Shown: positions 46,506 to 58,468 of the stretch, one piece after another
How positions within the stretch are numbered: the first letter of the stretch is position 1
Layout: every line of letters starts with the position of its first letter
From: Rhinopomastus cyanomelas
Taxonomy: Eukaryota > Chordata > Aves > Bucerotiformes > Rhinopomastidae
DNA length: 64,000 nt
Reading direction: 5' to 3'
Assembly: GCA_013400115.1 (NCBI GenBank)
Contig: VXBP01008659.1
Coordinates: 10,154-74,153, forward strand
Notes under the pieces: generated by a model
Databases searched by the model: none
What the model saw: only the letters and a program-made list of their open reading frames with translations
What the model was told of the DNA's origin: nothing
Made by a program: the position numbers and the translations under genes

Positions 46506-46945
46506 GGGCTCTTCAGTCTGGAGAAGAGGAGGCTCCCAGCTGACCTTCTTGTGGCCTTTCAGTATCTGAAGGGCGCCTACAAAAAGGCTGGGGAGGAGCT
46601 TTTTAGGATGGCGGGTAGCAACAGGACTGCGGGGAATGGAGCAAAGCTGGAGATGGGTAGATTTAGAGTGGATGTGAGGAGGAAGTGGTGAGAGCCTGGA
46701 ATGAGTTGCCCAGGGAGATGGTTGGGGGCCCATCCCTGGAGGTGTTTAAGGCCAGGCTGGATGGGGCTCTGGCCAGCCTGATCTAGGGTGGGGTGTCCCT
46801 GCCTGTGCTGGGGGTGTTGGAACTGGATGATGGTTCCTTCCCACCCTGAGTGACTCTGATTCCATGGCTTCTCCAGTCAGGTGAGCCTGCTCTGGCAGGG
46901 GGATTGGACTAGATGATCTTTCGAGGTCCCTTCCAATCCCTTGTG

Positions 46946-48364
46946 ATTCTATGATTCTAAATGAATTGATGTAACTTGCGTCAATCAAAGCACCACGTTA
47001 CTAACTTGTAAATGCACATTAGTCTGTGGTTACATCAAGAGCATGTCTGGTGTATGAGTTCAGGCCTACACGCAAGCTCAGACCAGCCTTTCTTCCAAAC
47101 TGTTGAACATCTGTGTGAGTGCTCAAGGGAAAGCTTTGGGACTTCCAGATGAGTGACCTAGATGCCCTCTCAGAAGTGTTGAGTAAGACTACACTTGGCC
47201 AACTTACAGGACTAGAGTGCAGTAGTAGCCGTGTACAGGACAGAGCACGATTGAGCCCATGGCAGGATCTGAGCTCTGCAAAGATGATGCAGTTTATTTC
47301 TGTGCCGTTTTATGCAGCACAGTCTAAGATGGGAAGCAGCCACCGTCAGCATTGGATGGTAAAGCTGTGCACAGATTAGGGTTGTCTGCTATACTTATGG
47401 GTCTATTGAGAGATACTCAAATTATACCAGAACTTTGAAGTCTTACTAAGATTGGAGATATGTTCAGCTGTGCTCCACATCCCACATGCTTTCCTGACTA
47501 CCTACGTACACACCTTCCAAACAAATTCCTTGACTCTGAAGAGACCGGTTTCTAGGGATCAGGAACTCCAGGTACTCTAAGCTAAGTAGGGTAATTTAAA
47601 GTTATTAGTAGTATATTTTTTTAAGAAGTTATTTTCAAAAATTGAAGTGCAACTGGCTAGATGAAAAAATACAAAAAACCTGTAGTTTCTATGTCAACAT
47701 TTTTACTGTTATTCTATATTATTCCTATAGCAATGAGAAACCTCTTTCATGGAACAGGACACAATTGTGTCAGAACCACAAAACAAAACGATGGGTCTGT
47801 GGAACATAAATCCCCTACATTTAATGGAAATGTAGGGTTTTTTCCCCCCACATTATTGATCAGATAAGAGGCTTCTATTATCTGGAAAAGGATTTCTGAG
47901 AGAAGGCCAACATTATTATTTCTTATATAATAGGGATTTCCAATTTGGAACAATGGTATTGTCAATTTCAATACTAAAATCACACACCAGGCCTCAAAAA
48001 GCATGTAATTTGGGAAAAAAACCCTGTATTCAGGTGCTTTATATTTGTACTAAGGGAGAGTTCAATCATAAAATGTTCTTTACCACAAGAAAGACAAATA
48101 AACACATTTGCAACTGAAAGTGAGCTTTTCTGATAATTATTCATATAGAACTGAGATGAGAAATATTCAAATAAATCAACATTTTTAATCAAAAGATCAA
48201 TACTCTTTGCCAATACTGGAATCAAAAGGTCTGTGTTCGATGAGTCATTTGTAACTCAAGGACAGTCTTACAAAATGCTTGTGTAAAGATTTTCTATTTG
48301 CATAGAAACTTTTGCAAGGAGCAAAGTGTGTTACCTGACGGAGTAGGTCTGATCATCCTTTCCA
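46946..48364. other. Unique intron stretch with a small hairpin
   Basis: Contains a perfect 10-bp hairpin at 47813-47837 (CCCTACATTT / AAATGTAGGG, loop AATGG). No repeat family or exon recognised. Confidence 0.55.
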
Positions 48365-48798
48365 AGAGGAAGGGCTTTCTAAAGTCCAACCTAAACTTCC
48401 CCTGGTGCAGCTTCAGACCGTGCCCTCTTGTCCTATTGCTAGTTGCCTGGGAGAAGAGCCTGACCCCCACTTGTCTACAACTTCCCTTCAAGTAGTTATA
48501 GAGAGTGATAAAGTCCACCTAAGTCTCCTCCTGGCTAAACAACCCCAGCTCCTTCAGCCTCTCCTCATTAGACATTCCCTTCAGTCCCTTCCCCAGCCTT
48601 GTTGCTCTCCTCTGGACCCGCTCCAGCACCTCAACATGCTTCTTGAAGTTAGAGGCCCAGGACTGCCCCCAGTACTTGGGATGAGGCCTCAGCAGTGCTG
48701 AGTACTGGGGGAGAATTACAACCCTAGTCCTGCTGGCCACACTACTGCTGATACAGTCCAGGATGCCATTGGCCTGTCATGCCACCTGCGCACAGAGA
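48365..48798 (-). mobile_element. CR1 fragment lacking its 3' tail
   Basis: Antisense: AGTCCAACCTAAACTTCCCC, TGGTGCAGCTTCAGACCGTG, AACCCCAGCTCCTTCAGCCT and TACTGGGGGAGAATTACAAC. The terminal 3' block is missing at the left edge (AAGAGGAAGGGCTTTCTAAA), so the 3' end was lost by deletion or decay. The minus frames retain QYSALLRPHPKYWGQSW and the ERLKELGLFS block. Confidence 0.85.
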
Positions 48799-48984
48799 TG
48801 GCTCTGTGCCTCATGCCTAAGAACACATTCTCTGCCTAAATTACCCGTGAAAACAGTTCTTTAACATTGGCACTAAAGGTACCAGAGAAGCAGTACACCA
48901 CAGTATTTTAGCCACCACAGTGGAGGAATTTTTATTTGGTGAGCCAGTTTCAATAAAACGGCCGGCTTTTGAAAGTACTGTTCA

Positions 48985-49735
48985 TGGGTCACTGTCACTA
49001 AGCACCACAACCACAAGTCTTTTAATTACCTGTAAGGATGGTGACTCAAACACTTCTCTGGGCAGCCTGCTCCAGGCCTTCACAATCCTTTTGAGGAAGA
49101 CTTTTTTCCCTAACGCCCAATCTCCCCTGGCATAACTTGAGGCTATTTGCTGTTGTTCTGTTGCTTGCACTTAGGAGGAGAAACCAAGAGTTGTAGAAAA
49201 AATAAGGTCTCGTTTTCTTCAGGCTAAACAACCCCAGTTCCCTCAGCTCCTCAGAAAACTTCTTTCTCTAGAGCCTTCACCAACTTCACTGCTCTTCTCT
49301 GGACCCACTTCAGCACCTCAAGATCCTACTTGTAGTGACGGGCCCCATGTGGTTTCTCAAGTGCCAAGTACAAGGAGGTGATCACTTCCCCGCTCCTGCT
49401 GTCGTCACTATTTGTGATGCAAGCCTGGATCCTGTTAGCCACCTTGACCACCTGGGCACCTTGCTAGCTCATATTCAGCTGGCTGCTGACTGACACATCC
49501 AGGTCCTTTTCTGTTAGGCATTTTCCAGCTACTCTTCCACAAGCCTCCCATGGGTTTATTATGTTCCACAAGCCAGTAGCATTCCATGGGTTTGCTATGA
49601 TTCAAGTATAGGACCCAGCACTTTGCCTTGATGAGTGTAACATATTGTACTCGGCCCATCAATTCAGCCTGTCTAGATCCCTCTGTAGAGCCTTTTTCTA
49701 CCCTCAAGCAGACCAGCACTTGCACCTACCTTTCT
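48985..49735 (-). mobile_element. Old CR1, about 0.75 kb
   Basis: Antisense: GGTCACTGTCACTAAGCACC, TGGTGACTCAAACACTTCTC, TGGGCAGCCTGCTCCAGGCC, then ORF2-end and RT C-terminal blocks (GCTAAACAACCCCAGTTCCC; TCCAGGTCCTTTTCTGTTAG). The subfamily differs from the neighbour at 48365, so these are separate insertions. Confidence 0.82.
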
Positions 49736-50084
49736 AATGTTCCATGAGATACCATCGGGGAAGTTCATGTGGTAGGTAGCAGCAATGTGCTTTCTTTTGT
49801 ACAGCTTTTGTGCTGATTTTCAGTGAATATAAAATCATACCTAAGGAAAACAGTCCATATAAGAATTGCCAGTGAAATATTAAAATACTTGAAAATAATG
49901 TGTGTTTTTCAATTTTGCATCCAGAAGATGCTAAAAGAACTAAAGGCATATTTTTGATATCATCATTCTAGGGAGCGTGGCCTATGCTGCCAGTTTGCAC
50001 ATCACACAACTTGACATCATACATTTTCTCAGCTGGGTTAAAAGTCTTTTGTGTTTTGGACAGAATCAAACAATGATGGCGGTT

Positions 50085-50400
50085 AAAATCAGAGAATTGT
50101 TTAGGCTGGAAAAGATCACTAAGATCACTGAGTCCAACCATTAACCCAGCTGTACCAAGGCCACTGCTAAACCATGTTCCTAAGATCCATATGCATAAAC
50201 ACACTCAGGGATGGCGATTCAAACAACACTCTGGGCAGCCTGTGGCCAACACCCACCTCTCTACAATCTCCTTTCGGGAATAAAGGTCTCCCTCCCTTCA
50301 GCTTTCTCTTCAGACTCAACAGTTCTCTCAGCCACTGCTCATAATCTTGTTCTCCAAGACCTTTCATCAACCTTGGCCTGCTGTGGGTAGCCTGTTCCAG
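50085..50400 (-). mobile_element. Old CR1 3' end, first of two abutting
   Basis: Antisense: ATCAGAGAATTGTTTAGGCT, GGAAAAGATCACTAAGATCA, GAGTCCAACCATTAACCCAG and ACTCAGGGATGGCGATTC, reaching ACCTTTCATCAACCTTGGCC of the ORF2 end. A second CR1 3' UTR starts at about 50395. Confidence 0.78.
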
Positions 50401-50575
50401 TGTCCTGTCCCCCTCCAAGTAAAAACGTTTTTCCTTATGTTTAGTTGGAAATTCCCATGTTCTAGGTAGTGCCTGTCACCCCTTGTCCTCTCACAGGGCA
50501 TCGCTGAAATAAGTCTGGCCCTATCTACTTAACATCTCCCTTTAGAATTTTGTAAGTTTTGATAAAATCATAATT
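50395..50575 (-). mobile_element. Old CR1 3'-UTR segment, second of two abutting
   Basis: Antisense: TTCCAGTGTCCTGTCCCCCT, TGTTTAGTTGGAAATTCCCA and CACCCCTTGTCCTCTCACAG, a 3'-UTR region already present once, in diverged form, in the preceding element. It is therefore a nested or tandem copy, and its own tail is missing. Confidence 0.6.
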
Positions 50576-52753
50576 TTTTTGTTTGTTTACTTCTGAAAAT
50601 TTTTATTTTACTAGTAAGGTTGATAATAAGTTTCTATATTTTTATGAAGTTCATAGAACTGCTACTTCTAATGAGATAGAACTTGGAAGAAAGGAAGAAA
50701 ATGATGTAAAATGAAGATATATATATATATAGAAGGCCAAGAATTTGTCCAAGAACTGATAATGTTCTGGGTGAGGTCTTGTAACCAGGCTTCCTCTGCC
50801 GATGGTTCCCGTTCCTCACTCCCCCAGGGTTTTCTTCCTGTATTTGGGATGGACCTGGAAAAGTGTCTTCGGAATCTGTAAGCACACTTTTCAAAGAAGA
50901 CAGTCTGCTAAGCTTTGAACTATGATTAAAGGGTGCAAGTCAAATGGACAATGGGGTGAGATTTTGTGTGTGTTTCAGTGTGCCTGTACTGGGAACATCC
51001 CTTTCCATCATCCTTTAATCTATTTATTACTTACCCAAAGGACTTTCCTAGCCTTTTATGATGTCGGGTTTCAGCAACGAATGACTTTTTATGACTCTAT
51101 TACAAACCCATAAAAATGAAGGCTTACAATGGAAAAACTAACAGATGTTTATTTCTAGCTTTAAAAAACAGAGCTTTGGACTCCACAGTGAACATCACTT
51201 TTATTTAAAAATAGTCTGTTTTCACAGATATTTGGTATTTTTCCCATGGACTCTATATTCTCTTTCCTATGCTTCTTAATCTAGATCTCTCTTACAAACG
51301 TACTCTTTGTCCAGAAACAAGGTACTCTGCTTCTCCTTATCAATAAATTCTTGCTCTTAGTGCTTAAAAATACATTCTACATTTAAACTTGCCACTAAAA
51401 GTTAGGCTGGGGATGGTTTTTATTTACAAAATTTAATAATGAAAAGTATGCATCTATTTTTGAGTTTTCAATAAAACACAGGAATGAATGACATAAAGCT
51501 TAAAAAATTGATTTTTAAATGGGTTTTTAGAGGCAAGTAGTTTGTAAATGGTACTAATTGATTTGTTATTTTGGAAATAAAAGCAGAACAAGTCACTTCT
51601 TAAAAATAGTTCAGGGTATTTTCAATGACAATTTCATTAGGTAATTGGTAGGAATACTTGGTCCATCTGTTGCATTAATAAGTCAGTGCCTGTAGTAACA
51701 ATGATTGAGAGATCATCTTACAATGACATTGAGCTACATTATTATTGCTATGCAACATATTGAAAATTAAGCAAATATTCCTTTATATTACATTATTATC
51801 AATTCTGAATGAAATCCTTAATTTGCTGAATTCCCAGGTCTTTCCAAGACACCTTTTCCCTACAGTAAACAACGAACTTGGGCTTTAAGTAATGATAAAT
51901 TAAACATTATACAAAAATCTACAAAGTCAGTTCTTTTCCTATTAAGTGAAGTTCAAAACACATGCCTTGAATACTTGGTATATGATGTTCTGATGTCTAG
52001 TTATCAAGGAGCAATTTTAAGGTGCCACACAAATGCACACAGCATTTGTATAGCATATTTGTAGCACACAGCACTAGGAAAACTGATGGGGTGTTGCAAT
52101 GCAAGCCCAGCATTACTCATTTGCCAATATATTTTCAAGTGTCATTTCCTATAAGCTCTTTGTGCTTCCTCTCCTGCTTTTGCTGACTTTCCCTATAATG
52201 ACTAGATTAAAAAGAATGTACTTTGTCAACAGCAAAGAAAATGGGCCTAATTCATCCTCCACAAATGCAAAAGCTTCTCACAATTTTGCAAAAGCCTTTT
52301 TCTATAGGTTTTTTGGATGCACTGTAAAATATAAACTCAATAACAAGAATTTGAAAGTGTTATGGCTGCTCAAACCTGAACAATTAAGATAGAATCAGAA
52401 TTATGAAATTTTCACACAGAAAACAGATTTTTTTTCTATTGTACAATCCAGATGTACAGTATCTAATGTTTTATATTCTAGCTAAATTAGTATTATTCAC
52501 AGTCTGGGATCCCTTGTATAAAATTTTCAAAATGGAGACTACCCAGTTTTGGTGATATTCTCTTGAAAATGGAAAAGTAGCTCAAAATATACAGCTTTGC
52601 AGAAAGGAAGGAGAACTTAGAACATGAGACAGTAAACAGAATTCTTATTTTGACAGACAAATGCTATCCACACACAGCTACTCAACTGTACGAAAGTAAA
52701 ACATGATGTGATGCAATATATATAAAATGAGGGAGGAAAGATTACTAATTAAA
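50576..52753. other. Unique intron stretch
   Basis: AT-rich. It contains a short (AT)n at 50717-50731. No classified repeat or exon seen. Confidence 0.6.
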
Positions 52754-52968
52754 GGAAGGAACTTCTTCACAATGATGGTGACAGAGCACTGGAACAGGCT
52801 GCACAGGGAGGTTGTGAAGTCTCCTTCACTGGCAATGTTTAAGACCTGCCTGGATGTGTTCCTGTGTGACTTGGTCTAGGTGATCCTGCTGTGGCAGGGG
52901 GATTGGACTGGATGATCTTTCGAGTCCCTTCCAATCCCTAATGATCCTATGATTCTATGATTCTAAAA
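52754..52968 (+). mobile_element. CR1 type-A 3' end, about 215 bp, young
   Basis: Sense: GGAAGGAACTTCTTCACAAT, ACTGGAACAGGCTGCACAGG, GTGTGACTTGGTCTAGGTGA, GGATCTTTCGAG-type block (here GGATGATCTTTCGAGTCCCT) and the tail TGATTCTATGATTCTA. One G is missing from the usual GAGGTCCC. Confidence 0.93.
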
Positions 52969-55900
52969 TGCATGGAATGCAGTGGAAACAAAACTTTTTG
53001 ATAGTCTCTGTCAATGTCACCAGAACTTTTCTAAATGCAGTAACTTTTTGAATCCCAAAGTATGAAATAGAATTTTAATTTCTCTCATGGCAATAGTTCA
53101 TGAACTCATGCTCTCACATACATAAGTAACTCATATGCATTTCTGTAGATCAAGAGCATAAAATACTATCACTGCAACAGTAACCAAACAGTAGCTGAAT
53201 TTATTAGTTAGACTTTATCAAACTAGCTCATGATGAGTTGGTAACTCCATAAGAACAAGTCCAGTGAAAGAGAACATGTTATAATGTTTACTCAGATAGC
53301 TGCCCGCAGAGCAACCAGCTGTTCAGCCACTTAAGTGTTTTCTGGAAATAGTTAGTTTACACGTGCTCCTTCACATGAACATACTAGCAAAAGTTGTTGA
53401 ATCTGAACAAGTAATATAAAGTTCACATTAGATTTCATGGAGTAGGTGCTTTTATTCTATTAAGTTTTAATTCCTGAATAATATATTTGATTGGAGAATA
53501 TAAAAAGTCCAAAGAATGATGTAGACTGTTTCAGTCCTAACGAAGGTATAGCAAAAATGATTAAGACATGATCTGTGATGCTAATACTCAGTATCTAATA
53601 CTTCTCATAATGAACTGCCAGAGGTCTAGACTGTGCTAACACGGAAAAAGCCCTCCTCCTGTCTAAAGAAAATAGATCACAAATGGGTGTGTACTGTCAG
53701 AGACATGACAAACCCTCATGACAAAGAAACGGGAAATCTGGGTCTAGAAGGTAAATGCACTAGAAACAACAAAACTGCTACAGCTGCAGACTTAGGAGTT
53801 ACAATGTTGGCCTCATAAGGATTTAGCAATTAAAAAAAAGAGTGATCTGAAAAGGACTTCATAATGGAGGTAGACTTAAGGAAGTTTATAGTTCCTTAGA
53901 GTCATACAATGATTGTGAATTAGCTTGGCTGCTTTTTTTTTACCTTACGTTGGTCAACTTAAATCTGGGGCACCCTCTTTTGATCAAAGGATAAAAATTA
54001 TTTTTGATGACAGATGTCAAAGGAAACAAGAAATAGATGAGGAAATCACTGAAATCTTTCAGTCAGTATATTAAATATACTTAGGAGGACAAGTGGCATG
54101 TCATAAGGCAGTGTCTTGTAAAAGGATTAGTAAATGAAATTAAGGAAAAAAACAATCAAATTGACAGAAATCCTATTTTATATCATAGGATGTTAAGATT
54201 ATTTCTTCCTTCTCTTCCAGGCAATGTTATTTCTTATTTAATGTATCTATGAATCTACTAAATTTATAAAAGTTTTAAGTGCCCCCATCTTCAGGAAAGT
54301 ACTTCATGCACATGCACACTATAAAGATGGCCTCACATGTGAGGTTCAGAGGCTGCATTTGGTACGAAGAAGTGTTACAAGGAACACACAGTTCACTAGC
54401 AGATGCACATCGACAAAGTTACGCAGGCATACACCGAAAAAAAAAGGGTTTATGAAAACCATGAACACAATTTTGAGAAGTAGGAGATGCTACTTGCCCA
54501 TTTTTTTAATTAATCAGTTATGACCTGCTTTAGGTGAATGAATGATTCATTGATGAGCTTTACTCTGTCAAGTGATTCACGGAAAAATTAAATTTATAGA
54601 GATTTCCCTAATGGGATTAAGCAGTAAAACATGTACAAGGTAGCGCAGTGAGTGGGTTTGTGTTAAGAGTCAGATGAAAGACAACATTAGGACAGATATA
54701 TCACGCATGTTAAGAGAAAGATCTGAAACATTAACATCCTGGGTTTTTTTTTCCTATCAAATTATCAGCGGCAATTACACATCAAAAGACACAAATCTAC
54801 CCCCAGTTGTGATAGATGAACATCTGCACTTATCAGACATTCTTTTCCACGGGATTTCTTTGCAACAGCATAGAACAACCAATCAGTCATTTAATGACAG
54901 CATTATAACCCATTATGCTCAAGAGTACTCTGAGACCTTACAGTTTTATCACATACAATATGTCTAAATTGGATGCAATACTGTGGATCAATCAAATCGC
55001 AAATTTTATCTGAATCTGACTGCAGAAGGCTACAAATGATTTTTACTGGCAAGTGAGGAGGAGGAAGAACTGTCAAAATTACAAAACACTAAATAGTTGA
55101 TGAGCCCTTAAAGAAGTCACTACTTCTTTCATCGATACATGGCCTGTACACAAACAAGATAATTGCAGTTTAAAGAAATTGTCTGGCATTTTTTCCATTT
55201 GTTACAAAGCCCAGAAATGAGCAAATAATGATTGGTTAATTGGAAACACACAGCACAGACCAGCATGTGGAACTAGACCATATGTGCAAGTGGGATTGTC
55301 ACAGCAAGGACACTAAGGGTCACAGGACATACATCTGTAGGAAATCATTCTTCATTAGTTCAGCTGCTCATGGAAGACTTTGTTAGTATTGTCTTTGTGC
55401 AGTCACAAACAGAACTGAGCTCTAAGTTGCTGTTCAGAAGCAGAACAAAACATATATATGTAGTCAGCCCAAGCAATGAAGGAATCACTACAAATGTACA
55501 ACAGATGCGTAACTTACACCTGCTATATTTTGCAGCATACTGACATTTGCCTGTTTGTATAGACTATGGCTGATAATTCCAGTGGAAAAAAGAAGTATTT
55601 ACAGTTATTCATTTGAAAAAAGGCAGTGTTCCAACTGATGGCCAAAGTAGTTGTAACTTCATTATGGGAAAATAAGATCTTCACTGGCTGCAAGTGAGCA
55701 TAACACTGGTGATTGACTGTAGCAGAGCAAACGTCAGGAACATACACCAAAAAACTCCTTATAATATATGGAAGGCAAAGATCACTCTTCATTAACAGTT
55801 CTGTGTGCCTTCAGTGGGCAAATCTGAAATTTAATCCACTTACGTGTTCATAGTAGATTCAAATCCAGGCCCAAAAAATGGGCCAATGTACAAACATGTC

Positions 55901-58350
55901 GTTTTTCAGTTGTGGTAGATAGGTGCTGTGAGCAGATCCTGAGCTCTGGAAAGGCTTCTTGGGTATTTAAACAGCATGGAGGAAGCTGAACCTGATTGCC
56001 AGCTGACCTTAGGAACACGTGGTCAGATGCAAAAAGCCATCTGTTTTAGGGAATTCAGTAATACAACATCAAATACGTGGCAGTGTTAGTTAAAGGTGAT
56101 TCATGCAAATTCAGAAACCACAGGCAAGACTCTGATATCTATCCTTAGGCTGGTTTGGATTCTAGAACCTTGGAGCTGACTAAATATTTTAAGAAATTAA
56201 ATAGAATAGAATTCAGTTATGATCTTGTTTAATAGCATTTAATGAGTACATTACCTTTATCTTGTTTATCAAGAAAGACTGGCCACTGCCAGTTTTGAGT
56301 GTGTCATCATTAGAAAAAATAAACTACTTCAATAAAAGCCTCCTCTTAATTTCTTCACGCAAATTCCACTTCACCTACTGTGTGGAATGTAGCAGGTTAG
56401 ATGGAACTTGGATTTGACTAATTTAAAGATAACAAAGTTAACTTTAAAATACAGAAATTCTGTGACAGATTTCAGGTATGTTTGAAATAAACACCAGACC
56501 CTTTCTGAAGAATTTTTTAAATTCTTCAAAGATGACATGTGTAACTGTTCTTGTATAGAGAGTTGCTCCTTCCCTCTCTTTTTCAGACTGTACATTTTCC
56601 ATAGACAAATAAAGATCCAGGTTAGATATTTGCCAGCAGTCCAGATGCCACTAAGTGACCCTAAGTGGCACTCCTGTTCACATAATCACAAGTGAAATCA
56701 ATAGCTAACCCTGGAATTTTTACTTCAGGACAGAAGCCAGATGGGAATTTATTGCTACCTCAGCAGCACAGACCAGGAGCTGCCTTCTGCAGTCACCTGG
56801 GTTTTTTGTCCTCAGTTGTTCTGTCGACTGGGGTTTTTTTAATTCCTTATATTGCAGGGATGCAGAACTGCTGGGGCTTGTGATCATTAATCTCTTCGTA
56901 AAAAATGGGGGTTTTACTCTCGTCATATAACCCACATTCTGGCAGCAGGCAGAGAAGTACAGAGCAGCGCTGTGGAGCTGATGATCGGCAGGCATTTCTA
57001 GGCAATTCTGTTGCATCGTTACCTGTGACAGCGATGGATTGAATTTGATGTACCAGACATTTCCTTCAATTCCTATCTTCATAGAGAAGAAAAATACAAA
57101 CCAACAATTCCCTTACACATTTTCCTATCTAGTTTCTGGCCATAAGTACTTCACAGATTTTCTGTACTGGAATTTCAAACTTTGGCTATAGTGTTCAATA
57201 GCTCATGATCTCCAAGTTCCATTGTTTGTCTAAATGCTATGTCATTCTGTGGATCGCTAACTCTAAGTCAGGAGGGTTTGAACTACTCCCTCAAGATTAT
57301 TCTTGCTGCCTATTTTATTAAAAATATGTTTTTGTTACGATAGTAGAAAGATATTGTAAATGAATAGATTTGACACTTCTATCCACAATAAACCTCTGGT
57401 TGGATACTTAATGAGAATGTGTATATCTCAGATAATCAAACAAAGCAGGTCTCCTAACCAACATAGGTTAGTGAGACAGGAAATCCTACATTTCTTACTC
57501 AGACACTGTTGCCATTAAAACAGAAGTTTTTATCCTATAATCTAGTCAACTCACATTCCCTATCAGATATTACAAGATGAGAATTCCTTCTGACTCAGTA
57601 TGATCACCTGTCTCCTCATCGCTTTCAATATCAAATCTCCCACTGCAGCTTCAGCAGCTTCATTAGGATTCTTACTCCACATTTACAAGAAATTAGCTTT
57701 CTGTAGCCAAATCAGTAATAACTTCCGTCAGTAATGTTATTAGGAAAGTTGGACAACCCAGATTACAGCTCCGCTGTCTGTGAGACCAAAAAAGTGTATA
57801 TTCTAAATTGTCATTTAAAGTAAATGGGATGAAAAGGTCAATAATCATTAAAAACCCGCCTAAAACTCAAGTTACAATGTCCTGTATTTAACATGGGGCA
57901 AAAAAAGAATAAAATACCATTGATCCTCAAGGTCCTATAACAGAATATTTACTCTATACACAGCTTTTCTGGTGCAGCTTAAAATAATGGCTGTGAAACT
58001 CATAACGAACACAGTTTTAAAATTCTATTTTCAAATTCCTTTATGACTTCCCAGAAGACATAAAGGGACAGATTTGCACCCATATAAAAACAGAGAGTCG
58101 CTGCTGTACATTGTGCACATCTGAAGGAACGTTCTTCCTCAGCTGTCTGGATGCTACAGTGAAGATTTTTTTCCTACTTTAGCTTCATCTGAACTGAAGA
58201 TAAAATGCTGTGGGGTTAATCACAATAATTATGTACTTTCTCCCTCTCTAAGAAGCATTATCTGTTCTGCATCTCAGACTGCGGACTGCGCAGAATGAAG
58301 TTGAGCCTGTGCATCTGCTGTTTGCTCAGTGCTGACTTAATCTCCCCTAT
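52969..58350. other. Long unique intron stretch
   Basis: 5.4 kb without a classified repeat, exon or RNA gene. Open frames are short and random-looking. A G/C-richer patch lies around 56740-57010 without recognisable motif. Confidence 0.6.
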
Positions 58351-58468
58351 CACGGAACCACAGACTCACAGAACACTAGGGATTGGAAGGGACTTTGAAA
58401 GATCATCTAGTCCAATCCCCCTGCCAGAGCAGGATCACCTAGACCAAGATGCACAGAAACATGTCCAG
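58351..58468 (-). mobile_element. CR1 type-A tail, about 118 bp
   Basis: Antisense: ACTAGGGATTGGAAGGGACT, GATCATCTAGTCCAATCCCC and ACCAAGATGCACAGAAACAT, truncated at GTCCAG, within about five bases of the truncation in the 21222-21327 copy. The octamer tail has decayed to CACAGACTCACAGAACA. Confidence 0.88.

Larger units (their letters stand above)
45848..46945 (+). mobile_element. CR1 with RT sequence, interrupted by an N gap, ending in a composite tail
   Basis: A sense CR1 truncated at 45848. RT-coding sequence reaches the gap at 46314. After the gap, 46506-46690 is the ORF2 end (GLFSLEKRRLPADLLVAF), followed by a type-B 3' UTR to about 46864, then a type-A terminal tail to 46945 (GGGGGATTGGACTAGATGAT, TTCTATGATTCTA). 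Confidence 0.92.

Noticed and set aside
47813..47837. 10-bp hairpin as a regulatory RNA structure
   Set aside because: Expected by chance at this length in AT-rich DNA.
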